This document shows, piece by piece, positions 1 through 12,454 of a stretch of DNA of 64,000 nt; positions within the stretch are counted from its first letter, which is position 1; every line of letters begins with the position of its first letter. Source of the stretch: Epiperipatus broadwayi (lineage: Eukaryota > Onychophora > Udeonychophora > Euonychophora > Peripatidae); contig JAQFVV010000042.1 of the NCBI GenBank assembly GCA_028023455.1, forward strand, positions 8,701,922 to 8,765,921, read 5' to 3'. The notes below the pieces were generated by a model. That model was not told the DNA's origin. It made no database searches and saw nothing but the letters and a program-made list of their open reading frames with translations. The position numbers were made by a program, and so were the translations under genes.

Positions 1-2182
1 AAGTATGACAATGTTGAGAGCGTCTCATCACTTCCCACATTATAAGTAAAAAAAAAAAAAAAATGTATAAAGCTTGTTAATGAAATTTATTGGAATTTAC
101 TTTATTTTAAATTTAACAATTTATTAATTTTGTTTTAATTTAACAACTAACACATCTTTGATAGATATAGGCTCTCAAAACTGTATATACAGGATGCCAT
201 CTTGGTTTACCTAAAAACTCACAAATACCCAATTAAGTAACTAGAATAGGTACTCTGTATTTAATCACTACTACTATTATTTCCAATAAATACCATGAAT
301 TAAATATAACTAAAGATATAAATGCTACAATAATATTGCTTCATAAAGGATCTGTGTAGAATATTTGTATTTTGAATAATGAAATTAGAAATAAATTTAT
401 TCTTCTCCAATGTATGTAAGTACATGCAATATGGAACTTATTAGATAAAAACTATACAAATAGCATAGCAAGAATTGTATTTTCTTCTCATGCAATTTTT
501 AAAGTTACAGAGAATATTGTTAACTCAATTACTGGAACATATAATAGACGTCATATTAATGATGAATAACAGAAAACATTGGAATGTTTAAGAGAGCTCC
601 TTTTTTCAAACATGTATGAAATAAGCTTATATTTTGAATTAATTCTTTATTACACTAGTTTCCTACTTATGTTTTGGCTATATATTTTATATTGATTCAT
701 ATTGACTTGTAAACCCAGAACAAGAGTATGGAGACATTTTATAATGATGATTTGACAATACTTATATTGATAGTTTCCGGAAGAAAACAAAAAATATGTA
801 TATAAAATATTTCCTTATAAAAGTTATTTTAGTCAAATCCTTCTTAGGGAGAGAAAATATTATAATTGCATGCATGACTTAAGGAACATTATTTAATTGT
901 GAAATTCATGAGATCCAAAATTTGGTGAAAACACTATATTTTGATGCAACTAATGTTTTGATCTTATCCAGCTTGCTAAGAGTTTTAATCAGGGTGTAAC
1001 ATGGTTCATAATATTGTATATGACAATCTAAAAATACATTTATAAATTATTTGGTATAACAGCCAATACAATTTATTTGCAAATTAATATATTTGAAAAA
1101 AGTATTGGAAAATAAGGCATTAAAAGCTAATAATTATGTAGCATATGTTAATTATCTAATCCCATGAATATTATTTGTACATTAATTCTATAATCAATAA
1201 CAGTAATGTTATGTTAATTTAAAATTTTTGTATCTTATTTATTAATAACAAATCACTTTTTTTATTGTTATTGGTTTGAATTTTTTTGTTTTGTTTACAA
1301 TAAAATCAGTTATGTTAGTTGTTAAATCCATATGTCATCGATTTAATATTCTTATCACTGATTATAGAATTATAATACAGATACTATTCATGGAATTAGA
1401 TAATTAACATAAGAGAATGTAATTTTAAAATCTCAGTTTTTAATTCCTTATATGCCAATGCTTTTTTCAAATATATTAATTCAGAAATAAATTTTAGTAT
1501 TGATTTATAAAATGAAATTAAACAGAATTATTAGAATATCTTTTTTATTTTAAAAATCAACGCAAATTAATGTTAATAGTTGATTTCATCAGTAATACAT
1601 AATGAGTTATAGTAGTGATAGCTTTTTCCAAGACGGAAAAAGATGAAGAATAAAATCATAAACCAATAGTTTATGTTACCATGAAGATGAGGTATATTTA
1701 TAATTTAATTAATTACTATTTTATTATTAAATCATTTAAATGCTTAGTATATATATATATATTAGTAGGATACACACACATAAAAAGGGAAACTATGTTT
1801 GCATGTAACTGATTAACTTAAATGAGTCCCAAGTCCGTCAAAATCTGTCTAACGATGATTTGTATATTTTCAAAGACTATGACATTTCATAGGCCCAATT
1901 GAAACTCATTAACAAATTTTGATTAAGGTAATCATTGTGGCAGATTATTGATGTTTGCAAATAAAACTTTGAAACAATAAAATAACCAATATAAAAGGCA
2001 GTAGGTCAACATTGACACATTCTTACTTGAATGAAAGTTCTTCATCTGTTGATTTTTTGGGCATTAAAAAGATATATACAAAAAAAATATATAATACTTC
2101 TGCTTTCATTATACTGCAAATTATGAATTGCTAAAATGAATTTACTTTCAATTGAAAATTATCTAGGTTATTAATATAGTGT
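1..2182. other. AT-rich noncoding DNA
   Basis: Very AT-rich sequence with homopolymer runs and short TA repeats. I see no reading frame, TIR, tRNA-like box or splice structure that I can support. Confidence 0.6.
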
Positions 2183-2211
2183 TTATTATTATTATTATTA
2201 TTATTATTATT
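2183..2211. repeat. (ATT)n microsatellite
   Basis: About nine uninterrupted TTA/ATT trinucleotides followed by a T run. This is a simple sequence repeat. Confidence 0.9.
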
Positions 2212-2708
2212 TTTTATTTAAATAACAAGGTAATAGTATTTTAGTTTTATTCAAATATAGTTTGTGATTTTGAATAATTTGTTATCATTATTATTAGTAA
2301 AAATAATATTGTAAATACAGTAAAACTTTAAAATATACTATTAATGGTTAAATGTCTTGCCTTTTTTTTTTTCTAATTTATAATAGTTTACCAATAAAAT
2401 ATATTTAATATTAGTTGGAAGTATATTTTAAATATAGTAAACTTTTTTTTAAGTATACTACTATTGGCCAAGTGTTCTGTTTAGTTTTTCATATTTTTTT
2501 TTTTTTTAGCTCAATAGTTTAAAAAGATAAGACTTAATAAAACTGAAATGGTATCATCACAATTCCAAAGAAATCAATTTATGTAGGTGAGAATTGTCAA
2601 ATATTTTTTACCACACACATATATTATGGATATGTATGAATCATAATTTTTGTATAAAATTTTGTAAAAAGATATTTTATTATATCTCAGTCAACTTATC
2701 TATTCATT
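2212..2708. other. AT-rich noncoding DNA
   Basis: Low-complexity AT-rich DNA. Two similar stretches (about 2,320-2,385 and 2,425-2,510) each run through 'tactattaatgg/tactactattggc' into a T run and an 'aatagttta' motif, suggesting an old local duplication of about 110 bp. No coding signal. Confidence 0.4.
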
Positions 2709-2908
2709 TGAAAAGATTTGACCTTGATAATTTTCAAGGAAGTTTGGTAATCAGGTTTAGTTAAATCAAAAATAATCATTTCCAGCATTATTATTATTTA
2801 CTATTCAAAGATATTTTAATCAAGTAGGGTTACTTTTCTTCTGCACAAACAAATGTTATGCCACTGAAGAAATTATAATTATGTATAATTACAATTTTAT
2901 ACTGATAC
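2709..2908 (+). repeat. Dispersed repeat, copy 1
   Basis: This stretch resembles 16,875-17,070 in the same orientation. Shared landmarks in order are 'gatttgaccttgat', 'ttcaaggaagttt', a 'caa(g)gatatttt' motif, 'gaaattataatta' and a 'tatactg(g)a(t/a)ac' end. It is an old interspersed repeat of unknown class. In both places a LINE remnant follows (reverse-transcriptase-like at about 3.24 kb here, RTE 3' end at 17.27 kb there), so it may be part of a larger decayed element. Confidence 0.5.
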
Positions 2909-3239
2909 AATTAAAGTATAATGAAACTTTTTTTAATTATTTTTACAAGTATATCTTTATGAATGTCAGTTTTTAGCTTGTCATATACAAAAATTTATTG
3001 TTAACATTATTTTGCATAATTATACACTATTATATATCTTTATATTATGTAATATGTTTTATATTTTATAATAAAAGATATAGACTAAGAAAATGTTAAT
3101 GCTGTGTTGAAAAAGGTCTATACGATATATTTTATTAATTACAATAAGACCTTTGATTCATTTCAGCATGCTAAATTATGCATGTTATTATGAAAATGGT
3201 TGAAACAACATTTTACTACTTTTATGAAAAATGATTATA

Positions 3240-3880
3240 TGATACTAAAAGTTACTGTTAAAATAAATTAGGTGAAGAGACTCATTGATAAAGGAATCAG
3301 GGCTGCATACTGTCTTCTTGCTTATTCAATTTGCATAATGAAAACATTGGAGCAGAATGAGAAGATGACCAAGATTGTGATAATTGGATCAGAAACATAG
3401 ATGAGATGATTAGTTTATTTTCTTGGATCATTAATCGTCAATAAAAGATCCATTAAAAGATTTATTGTCGTCTAATAGTGAACATAATTGCAATGTAAAA
3501 ATCTAGAAACTTTTAGATGAAGGGACATATTTTTTTAAAAAAGATTAAAAATTGTTCAAGCTTTGGCACTTTTGTTGTCTAAGCATATAAATATCTGACA
3601 CAGATAAACAACAATAGTAAAAATACTGATACTTTTGAATTGAGACACTACTGAAGTCATATGAAAACACTAGAAACAGTCAGAAAAAAAACTAGCACAT
3701 ACATTGTCAGATTAGAGCAAGACTTTGTTTAGAGCTGAAGTTCAAACTTTCTATGACCAAAGTGGAAGTGTATTATAAAGATGACTAGTAATAAAATGAA
3801 TGGATTCTATCCTCCCAATAATAAATGTGCCATTCAATAACTTGAAAGGTGAAATAGGTAATAGATCATTATGGAGAAAT
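3240..3880 (+). pseudogene. Decayed LINE reverse-transcriptase remnant
   Basis: Translating from about 3,290 gives a stretch starting GIRAAYCLLAYSICI and continuing with MKTLEQNEKMTKIVIIG before stops. Known LINE reverse transcriptases have a motif-B block (G-x-R-Q-G-C-x-L-S-P-x-L-F), then an M..ALE..E..I.I.G segment ahead of the catalytic YADD box. The order and spacing here fit that pattern, but the Q-G and S-P residues are gone and several stops interrupt it. Family assignment is an inference from a weak resemblance. It is a dead fossil if real; chance resemblance in AT-rich DNA is the alternative. Confidence 0.35.
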
Positions 3881-3913
3881 ACTAATTCTTCCTGATTTCT
3901 AGGAATTAATATT

Positions 3914-4054
3914 TATTTGAATATTCCAAATACATTCAACTGTTGGTAATAGCACATCCAACAGATTAGTATATGCAAAACGTTCCCACAGGTATTATTC
4001 TCCCTCTTCTTCAGGTGTTGCTAGCCAGTTGAATGTATTTGGAATATTTAAATA
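3914..4054. repeat. Fold-back element with 29-bp arms
   Basis: 3,914-3,942 and 4,026-4,054 are inverted copies with a single mismatch; they share the core 'attccaaatacattcaactg'. An 83-bp loop separates them. The size and structure suit a small MITE-type hairpin. No coding capacity. Confidence 0.75.
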
Positions 4055-5164
4055 CAAGTTAAATTTTTTTAAAGACATTCAGTACTCATATTAGATGATG
4101 GAAATAATCCAATATAAAAACACAACTAAAACACCATCACAAACTTTCAAGAAAACACTAAAATACTAGATAATTTGAAATATTAAAAAGACTGGGTGGT
4201 TTGGATAAATCTGATGAAGCACAATGTATTCCAGATTTTTAGGGAATATTTATTTTGTCTCTTATTTCTAAAGTCAACTTGGAATCAGTTTTAAAACTGA
4301 ATGAAATAAAAATTTTCTTATCAGTTTACCTATTCTGAATAATCAATCATCAAATAGATATAAGAATGATTGTTTTTTACTTCATGCTTAAATTCTTTAT
4401 TATCTAAGATATAACAGTTCTTCATTAGGACATTAACCTTGACAAAGATAAATGTTATTTCATTGAAACTTCAGAAATTAAAATAATACATGGTATAACC
4501 CACAAAATCTTCATTTTCATATAATCATGAAAATATTAAATATAATATATATATATATTATGTGATTCTATCCAATGCTGAATAATGAATCCAGATCCAA
4601 TCCTTCCACTCCAAAGGGGGGGGGGTAGAATAAAAATATTGTCATCAATTCTGTTTCATAGGATATTTGAGCCAAAAATCTCTGCTTACCAACATTAATA
4701 TATACTAATTTCAAATACATTGTACAAAATATTATTAAGAAGTAACAAGTAGATCTTAGATGTTAAATTTAAACATGGAAAAAAAAAATCTAATTTTTCT
4801 GGAATTGATCCTACCATTATCTATTAAAAAGTCTGAGGAAATATAACAGGTTCGATGCATTTAAGACTTTCTTATAGTTCGATTTACCTTTTCAGATTAA
4901 CTTGAGTATTATAATTTGTTAGAATTACATAATTGTATAAAAAGAGTATATACTAGTGGAAATATATTAAAATAACATAAAAAGAAAAACAAATTTCTTA
5001 ATGAATAAAAGACATTAAAATCACAAAATATAAGCTGAATTCTATTAATCAATTCTTAATAATTATTATTTTGCAAATTTATGTTTTCTTCTTAAGGAAA
5101 ACTAGAATGACTGGTCTCAGCCATCATTAAAGAAATACCTATAACAGTCTGTGACAAAGAAAAG
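4055..5164. other. AT-rich noncoding DNA with a G10 run
   Basis: No gene seen. A run of ten G at 4,616-4,625 stands out in this AT-rich context, and a TA repeat lies at about 4,545-4,560. Confidence 0.55.
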
Positions 5165-5395
5165 ACTATTGTTAAAACAGGCAAAACTCACTATATATAT
5201 TGCCACACACAACAAGCTAGAGTAATCAGTGGATGCCAGAAGGCTTGTGCATAAAATCCTCAAACTAGTCTGGGGATATTGGATGAATAGGCACTAGATG
5301 GGGATTTTATGCACAAGCCTTCTGGCATCCACTGATTACTCTAGCTTGTTGTGTGTGGCAATATATATAGTGAGTTTTGCCTGTTTTAACAACAG
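5165..5395. mobile_element. Near-perfect hairpin MITE, family A
   Basis: 5,171-5,259 and 5,302-5,390 are inverted copies of 89 nt with no mismatch that I can find, around a 42-nt loop. Similarity continues a few bases outside (ends 'ttgttaaaacaggc' / 'gcctgttttaaca'). There is no reading frame. The same ends and loop words ('aaaacaggcaaaactc', 'cttgtgcataaa', 'ccagactagt') recur in diverged form at 5,945-6,290, which makes this a repeat family. Perfect arms imply recent formation or strand-to-strand correction. Confidence 0.85.
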
Positions 5396-5944
5396 TTATA
5401 CACAAGCATAAAAGATGGTGGTCATGTGATGTTTATTGGCTTAAAAGAAAAGACTATCGACAAATGTAAATGTTCATAGATTGCTAACATCTAATATTCA
5501 TTAACGTTACATTTCACTTGCTCAATTTTAACTGTTGCTGTCTCTGTGACAAAGATCATTAGTTCAAGGTTTTCTCACTTCTATCCTTCAAATTCAATCG
5601 TAAGAATTTAAAACAAATTCTTTTAATCTAATTATTTTATAGTTATTAGCTACTCCATTTCATTTGATGCTAATTAATTAATTAATTACGTATTCTTTTA
5701 TTATTATTAAGTCTTACATTCACTTTTCAAAATGCATTAAATCCATCTGATTTTTTTCTCCAGAGAAATTATATAAAAAAAGACATCCATTTGTACAATT
5801 AAAAATAACCTTCCAATATTTAAAATAAGTTTCACTATAAAACATTTAATTGAATATTTAAATCAGGTAAATTATTCATGATTGTATAATATTAAAACAA
5901 AACATATATGTGTTTATATTTTGTCAGATTGCATAAAGAAGTTT
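5396..5944. other. AT-rich spacer between two related MITEs
   Basis: No gene or structured element recognised. It contains tandem 'taat' units near 5,671-5,690. Confidence 0.5.
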
Positions 5945-6290
5945 GAAAACAGGCAAAACTCTCATACAGTAGTGCCACTCAGTACAAGCCAGAGTAATGA
6001 ATGGATGCCATAAGACTTGTGCATAAAGTTCCTATCTAATGCCTACTCATCCAATATCCCCAGACTAGTTTCTGGCTTGTGGCCTTCATTAGTGAGAAGC
6101 CTTGGATCTGAGAGCATTGCACTTAGATCTTGGGATCTAATGCAACCATAAAATTGAAAACATTTTCATTCTAAGCTCATTAGCTTATATAGGCATATAG
6201 GTCTGAACTCAGTTCAGTACCCATACATTTTGGTGCCTTTGGTTCTTTAATAACCACAGCCACCTGCCTGTTTTAATAACAGTTATGAGA
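5945..6290. mobile_element. Diverged MITE of family A
   Basis: It begins 'gaaaacaggcaaaactc' and ends 'gcctgttttaataacagtta', the same termini as the hairpin at 5,165-5,395. It keeps the words 'gtgcataaa' and 'ccagactagttt' but has a longer interior and no long perfect arms. The interior words 'tctgaactcagttcagta' and 'ccccagactag' also resemble the element at 23,815-24,150 in the palindrome arm. This looks like a fuller, older family member; the 5.2-kb hairpin would be a fold-back derivative. Confidence 0.6.
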
Positions 6291-6599
6291 AACCATAAGA
6301 AATGGTGATGATGTGATAAAGGAGTTTGGACTGTGTGAAATTGGAATAAAAGGTAGGAGAGTCACTTAATTTGAAAAGTAGATACATACTAAACTACAAT
6401 AGCACAAATATTGAGACATAAATGAATTGGGATTAATTATAAGTAAAAATTAGTAAAATAACATTGTGGACATTGGTGATATTTTACAAGATTAATTATT
6501 CAACTTAGTGGAGAATATAAAGTCTAGTGATTTCTGTTTATGTCCTAACAATATCCCACTGCAATGAAGAAGCAGATAGTTTTTTTATTAATTAAACCA

Positions 6600-6900
6600 A
6601 TATTTTAAATTTGTTATGCATGACTTTATTGTTAGAAATGGATCATGATTAAAAGATAAAAGTATGGTGAGTAAATTTAGTTATGGAAACAGAAATAAGA
6701 GAAGACACAAACTTGTGGAATTTGCAGAAAAAAAGAAAACCTTAAACTGTATTACAAATTCCATCTTTGAAAAAATACTAAACAGAAATGGAATTGTGCA
6801 AATGAAGGTAAAGTAGAATGACTATTGATTAATGAGATTGAAAATGTGTGTTGAGACTTGAAATCAATTAAATTTAACAATTTAGTTTTTAAAATATTTA
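6600..6900 (+). pseudogene. RTE-type LINE endonuclease remnant
   Basis: An open stretch of 48 codons from ATG 6,664 to a stop at 6,808 begins MVSKFSYGNRNKRRHKLVEF and continues AEKKKTLNCITNSIFEK. RTE/L1-type apurinic endonuclease domains carry a conserved block of the form G-K-F-G-Y-G-x-R-N-x-R-G-x-x-L-V-E-F-A-E-x-x-x-L, followed by N-(T/S)-x-F-x-K-x-x-N-R. The match in order and spacing is good. The downstream catalytic part is lost in stops. It is a 5' part of an element whose reverse transcriptase is not adjacent, so a dead fragment. Family assignment is from known motifs; the exact clade is inferred. Confidence 0.6.
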
Positions 6901-8406
6901 GTTAATTTATTTCAAATTGTAGCTAAAAATTAATTTATGCAGAAAACTACTACTTGATTATTAATAAATGACCAATGAAATTGATTTAATTAATGGTCTG
7001 ACATTATACTATCTACAGTATAAAAGGTGATGGCAGATGAAATTAAACAAAAATTTGATTCCAAAGTGAGAGCTGATATCTATTTTTTTAGCTCGTTAAA
7101 AATTTAGAAAATTTTATTATATTTTTATTTTAAAGTTAAGTAAAAGTTAATTATTATAAACTGGGTAATTATAACATATCTTAAAAGAAATATAAAGAAA
7201 CTATGGAATAAATAAAGGAATTTCCTCACCGAGGACCTAAGTTCTATATTATATGTCAACTTGTGGTCAGAAAACATGGTTACTAGCAAAATGAAACAGT
7301 TAATATTGCAAAGGAACTTTTATTTAATGAAAAGATATAGTTATTATCAGAGTGTAAAAATACTTTATAGAACTTTAAGCTAGTTGCTTGATAGTAATAA
7401 AAAAATTAATTTTTAAAAGCTATATTGAACTATGTGAATTATATGCAGAAATAAAATTGAAATATAAGAAAGAAAATAAATATGTATTTGATTAAGATGG
7501 ACAGAACTGTGCTACAATAATTGATATTTATTTTTATATTATATTCAAAACAAATGATGATAAAGTAATTTTTGTTGTGAATAAAATAAGTATTAAATAT
7601 TTTGATGAAAAAACAACAAGAGTGTAACAATTTAAAAAGAGAATCCTTTTATTTTACTAATGAATATTAAATAAAGAAATGAACTATATTCTTATAACAA
7701 ATTAGAACTAATTAATATTTTATGTATGTATCAACCTTCTAAAATAGCTCAACCAACATGAATAAATAGAAGTTCAAGTTAAAACTGCTTTTAGACTAAT
7801 TAAAAATATGATTTTTTATATGGAAAATGAGAGTTATAAACTAATGTGTGATATTTAGAGAACTATTATAAAATTATTGAATTTTTCCAGAATTTAAAAT
7901 GCATTACAAGAATTCCAAGATCCTAGAAGAATATTTTAAAGAACTCAAGAACTTTAAAACATTTTATTAATTGTGAATTTTTTTTTCTTAAAATGTTTTG
8001 TTTTGAATAATAAGTATTTCTAGTGGGAGGAGAGAGCAAGTGACAACAAGTGAGGAGATTTCAACTGCTGACCATTATCATGGTAATAAGGGTGAAAAGT
8101 TGGAGAAGTTTTCTTTAGAAAAAAAAAAGGATTGAAAATGTTTCAATTTTTTTTTTTTTAAATGCTAATGTTTTATATTGCTAGGATATTTTATGGTAAG
8201 ACAAAAATTAGTTAAATAGTTTTATATATTTATTAATGTTTAGAATTAAGATAATTTAAAAATATTATTATAATTTAGATTTATATTATATGCTTAGTTA
8301 TAAAGTTTTTTAGTGATGCTCTAAAGAACTATATTAATGTGATAATAAGATTTTGTGTCATTTGAGTATGCATAGAGAGTAATAGTTTTATTGTGATACA
8401 ATGGTA
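6901..8406. other. AT-rich noncoding DNA
   Basis: No supported gene. A short frame near 7,030 (MADEIKQKFDSKVR) could be a further scrap of the LINE fossil just upstream, but it is too short to call. An A run and a T run lie at about 8,120 and 8,150. Confidence 0.5.
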
Positions 8407-9325
8407 TACATCTGGGTCTCATTTTATGCAGATTATTTTAATGTAATTTTGAAGTTATGCGATTCATGTTTCTTCTTAATATCTTTCATATTTCACTATA
8501 TTTATTAGATACCAAGAAATTTAAATTATTAATAACTTATTTTGACTTTATATATGTTTTTTCCCCAAAATATAACATTATATTAGCAGCTAATGTGAAT
8601 ATGGCCTGAAGCTGTATTTAGAATGTTAGTTTCTATGTAAATAATCTACTTATACTAATGAGTAAATAATAATAATAGATTTATACTTATGTATAAAAAT
8701 ATCGCAATAAATATTCAAAAATTTTAAACTTTTAAAATGTATTTTGTTAGATATAACAGAAATAAAAAATTTTTTAGATTGTTAAAATAAATAATGAAGA
8801 TTTTATTGATTTTTTAAACTAAAAATAATCTTTCTAATGATAATGTATAATATTTTTGTTTTGATTGCAATCTCATTTTTTTAATATAAAAATAGAAAAC
8901 CATTAACACAGCATAATTGCTGAGAGATTCTTGACTTTGTTTAAGGAGAAGCTACAGTACATCGCATCACATCTGATTCACAAAGAATGCATATACTCAA
9001 ATAGCGGTAATGATTAAAATATGTATGAAAAATGTAAAATTAAATACTGTAGTTAATAAAAAAGGTAAAAAAAGTTTGTCTTGTATTAATTTTTTTTAAA
9101 TATTTGAAATTTTTCATTAGTCATACTTTACTTCCTTATTTTTTTAATGCGAATTTTAAAGTAATTTTTCCTTGTTGCTTTGTTGCTTTGCTTTTATGCG
9201 ATTTCTGAAAATTACTAGAATATATCTCCCATTTTTTAAGGTAAGTTAAGTCTATTTTAGTGCGATTTCTTTTGTGTGCATTTTCCGAGGAACCTATCTA
9301 CCGCATAAAATGAGACCCAGGTGTA
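8407..9325. mobile_element. Non-autonomous TIR DNA transposon with TA duplication
   Basis: The left end 'tacatctgggtctcatttta' (8,407 on) and the right end 'ataaaatgagacccaggtgt' (running to 9,325 with a final a) are inverted copies with one mismatch over about 24 bp. The dinucleotide TA flanks both ends (8,405-8,406 and 9,326-9,327). Subterminal 'tgcgatt' motifs recur at about 8,459, 9,198 and 9,264. TA duplication and this design fit the Tc1/mariner/pogo superfamily (established knowledge). No transposase frame is visible, so it would depend on a partner element. Confidence 0.7.
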
Positions 9326-9327
9326 TA

Positions 9328-10700
9328 TATGAGATTACCAATTTGCTACATTGATGTATATTTCAGAATAGGACTGAATTATAATATTGAGTCAAGAAAT
9401 GCTATATGGTTAAGATAAATATGAATGCATAATGTGAATATAACTGTATAAAATGAGAAATGAAATAGAGTGAATGAAATAATTAAGAAGGTGATGTATG
9501 ATCTCAAGCATTATAATAAATAAAGAATACTATGATGTTTTGTCATAAGCATAAGAGTTATTTGTTTTGTTAGATAATCAATCATAATTCTAGATGCATA
9601 AAAATATAGGGAGATAAAATTGTATTATTATTAGAAAAAAGTTAATATATGTGGATGCAGAAAAATATACATGTAGTCTGGATAAGTTGGAATGTCAGGA
9701 TAAGTCATATCATCCTGAAGAACTAATATTAGATGAAGTGGGTTTGATTCCAAGGATGCTCATATTATTGCTGTAGGAAATTGAGAGAACTTTCATATGA
9801 ATAATAATTATTATATTCTGTAAGATCTTTAGAATTAAGTCAGGATTTATTAAGGTAGAGTCATTGAAGAAATAATGGCTACCTAAAAGTGTAATAGTTA
9901 GTAAATCAATGGGAGTTGCCTCCATTCATATATTTTTGTATTGTGGTTTATTAAATTAGTTTCTTATCTAAGATTTTATCCATGACATTAAAATATAGAG
10001 TAAGCAAGTTATTAAGGAGTTTATAGTTTTTCATCGAGATAGTATAAGGAAAAGAAAAAGACCATACACAAATCAAATATCATTAAATGTGATCAGAAAT
10101 AAGAATAACTTATTGTTGGAAGGATAAATGAGATCAACAAGAATAAAGAATGTGAATGAGATTTGATAAGTACATAATGAAACAGTCAGCTTTTCAACCC
10201 AACTGTTTCACCTACTATATATGCTATATAGTAGTATTCATACATATATAAATACCACCAATCCTCATATATTTATTAATAATAATCTAAATAAATCCCA
10301 TCTAAATTTGAATCTAATTAAGTCAATCATATATGTGTGCGTATATCTTTAAATATTTACTGAATTATTCATTTATATACTTATGTTGCCAAAATACGCA
10401 CATATATAGATTATTAATAATTGCAAAGTGAAAAACTAATTGTATGTATAACTTTAGACTACATATATGCAAGAATATAAATGTTAATAGATTATAAAAC
10501 ATTTCGTTTTCTATAATTTTATATATTTATTAAATTATATATTTTCAAAATTGTATAATTCTGCATATATCGGTAAATTAGAACGGTCAAGTTACATATA
10601 TAATAAAATGTTTTTCTAAATCTTAGATTTGTTTTCTGGACATACGGTCGCCAATATAATTAATCTTTACCGATATTAGATTAATTAAAAATTTATATTT
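9328..10700. other. AT-rich noncoding DNA
   Basis: No gene supported. A small near-palindrome ('ctactatatatgctatatagtag' region) lies at about 10,211-10,234. Confidence 0.5.
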
Positions 10701-10869
10701 AGAATAAAACTTGGAAAACGGAATAAATTACGGCCTGTGAATAGCTTTTTTTTGACCTATTTAAAATTTAAAACAGCAGGCTCCCGCTATAAGTGGTTAC
10801 TATCATACGGGCCAGGAAAACAATTCTAAGAAAATAAAATAATGAAAGAGAGGGGTGTGTGTGTGCTGG

Positions 10870-10877
10870 TATAAAAG
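10870..10877 (+). promoter_or_regulatory. TATA box of candidate transcription unit
   Basis: TATAAAAG is preceded by a short GT repeat, in a segment whose GC content rises above its surroundings. About 30 bp downstream begins the candidate exon ending at a splice-donor-like site at 11,122/11,123. A TATA match alone is weak in AT-rich DNA; support comes from the exon-like sequence that follows. Confidence 0.35.
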
Positions 10878-10899
10878 AAGTAGCAGCCATATTTGTAAG

Positions 10900-11122
10900 A
10901 TTCTTCAAAAAATTCTTATTGAGATATTTTCTAAGAGTCATCAAGATATATTTTAATAAAGTGAATTAATAAAATGTCGGGGTAACAGGCTTCGAATCTA
11001 GCCTTCTTCCCGGCGAACAGCCAGCTAAGCCGAGAGAACAAGAGCAGAGTACCACCAGAATCTAAAGGATGCCACGCTATTCAGAGAACCCGCAGTACAG
11101 AGAAACATCAAGATTAACAACG
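10900..11122 (+). other. Candidate exon 1 of a small spliced gene
   Basis: The start is inferred about 30 bp after the TATA box; the end is at ACG|GTAAAT. The segment from 10,975 to 11,120 is clearly GC-richer than its neighbours, as an exon would be. A short ATG-TCG-GGG-TAA frame precedes the main ATG at 11,069, which sits three bases after an in-frame TAA and opens 18 codons, MPRYSENPQYRETSRLTT, to the donor. The frame continues without a stop into candidate exon 2. No family is recognised. Alternatives are a noncoding RNA, or LTR-like sequence, because an AATAAA lies about 85 bp after the TATA box. Confidence 0.3.
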
Positions 11123-12454
11123 GTAAATACTCTTTTAATTTAAAACTTTCAACCAATTCCAAGTAAATGCTAGCTTAACCTCAAATTGAATGGCCATCTT
11201 AATATTGTAAGTGAAAATTATGTATATTTTGTTTTATAATTTTAATCTAAAACTCACCTAAATTATGGTTATTAATAGCTGTATCTAAATCCTAAAGCCT
11301 TGCCTGATTTTAAAAACTGATACAAATTGATTTCTGATAAAAACATGAATTAACTGATATGATATTAATTGATAAAAATGATCTACTTGATAAACAAATT
11401 ATTGAATAGTTTAAAATATTAAATGATTTAATGTGTTTGAGTTGATTTAAACTCATCTATAAATGAATTATGATTTATCTAAAATACGCGCATTCACACA
11501 CATCTTTATTAGTATAATTGTATGATTTTATGTTTTGGTTTACTCCTAAATAATGTTTGATTTAGTTACACTATCTATTTCATTTCGCTTAACGTAGAAA
11601 TTAAATCTTTTATCTATTCTTGTTACGTATAATATACAATAAACTGTTTAAAGTAATATTAAGATTTCTACGATAATTTATATATATCTTTTAAGTTAAT
11701 GATAATGTTTGTCGTCATTAAATTTCTGAAATAGCATTATAAAACCTAGATCAAACATGTTTTAGTGAACCTCGCACATCTTTTCTTTTAAAATAAACAA
11801 CTATCAAATTTCACTTGTTTAAACTTTAATTATGATTTAAAATGCATTTCTTAAGTTGATCTATGCCAATATTATTATTATTTAGTTATGTTATCTTATT
11901 TATGCTATAAAACTTCAAAACCGAGTATTAAATAAAGATACGCTCGCAAATATATATGTAAGCGCATATATATATAACATGTATAATCATATCCGAAATA
12001 AAAAGCTGTTTTGGAAAGGATAAAATGTCTATAATTAAAATTCATTACAAACGTATCATCACCTTAATATAGATTTACTTTTTAAGTAGATATTTTAAAT
12101 AAATATTTAGTTAAAGTGATAAAATACAGCATAAATCTATAAGTTTATATTTTAATTCCCCATATGCTGTAATCATCCTTAAGCTAATTAAATCAAAGCC
12201 TATATAGCTAACTCTGTAGATTGGATTTATAAATTCCCTTAATTGGTACTATTAAGAGTACTGTAATATGAACTGATGTGGGTAGTTTCATGAAAGAAAC
12301 TTGTATTTTAGCGTCTTAATTTTTAAATATGATTATCTAGTCAGTGGTGCATATGTGTTCTTACGAAACGCTACGGCGTATTTTCTTATTGCTGTATTTC
12401 TTTAATGATTGCATGTCGTCGTGCTGCATCATTACCTTAGTTCTATCTCTTCAG

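Noticed and set aside
10870-11122. Solo LTR or LTR plus primer binding site (TATA box, then AATAAA about 85 bp later)
   Set aside because: No second LTR, no TG...CA boundaries that I can define, and no sequence matching a tRNA 3' end starting TGG. Kept only as an alternative.
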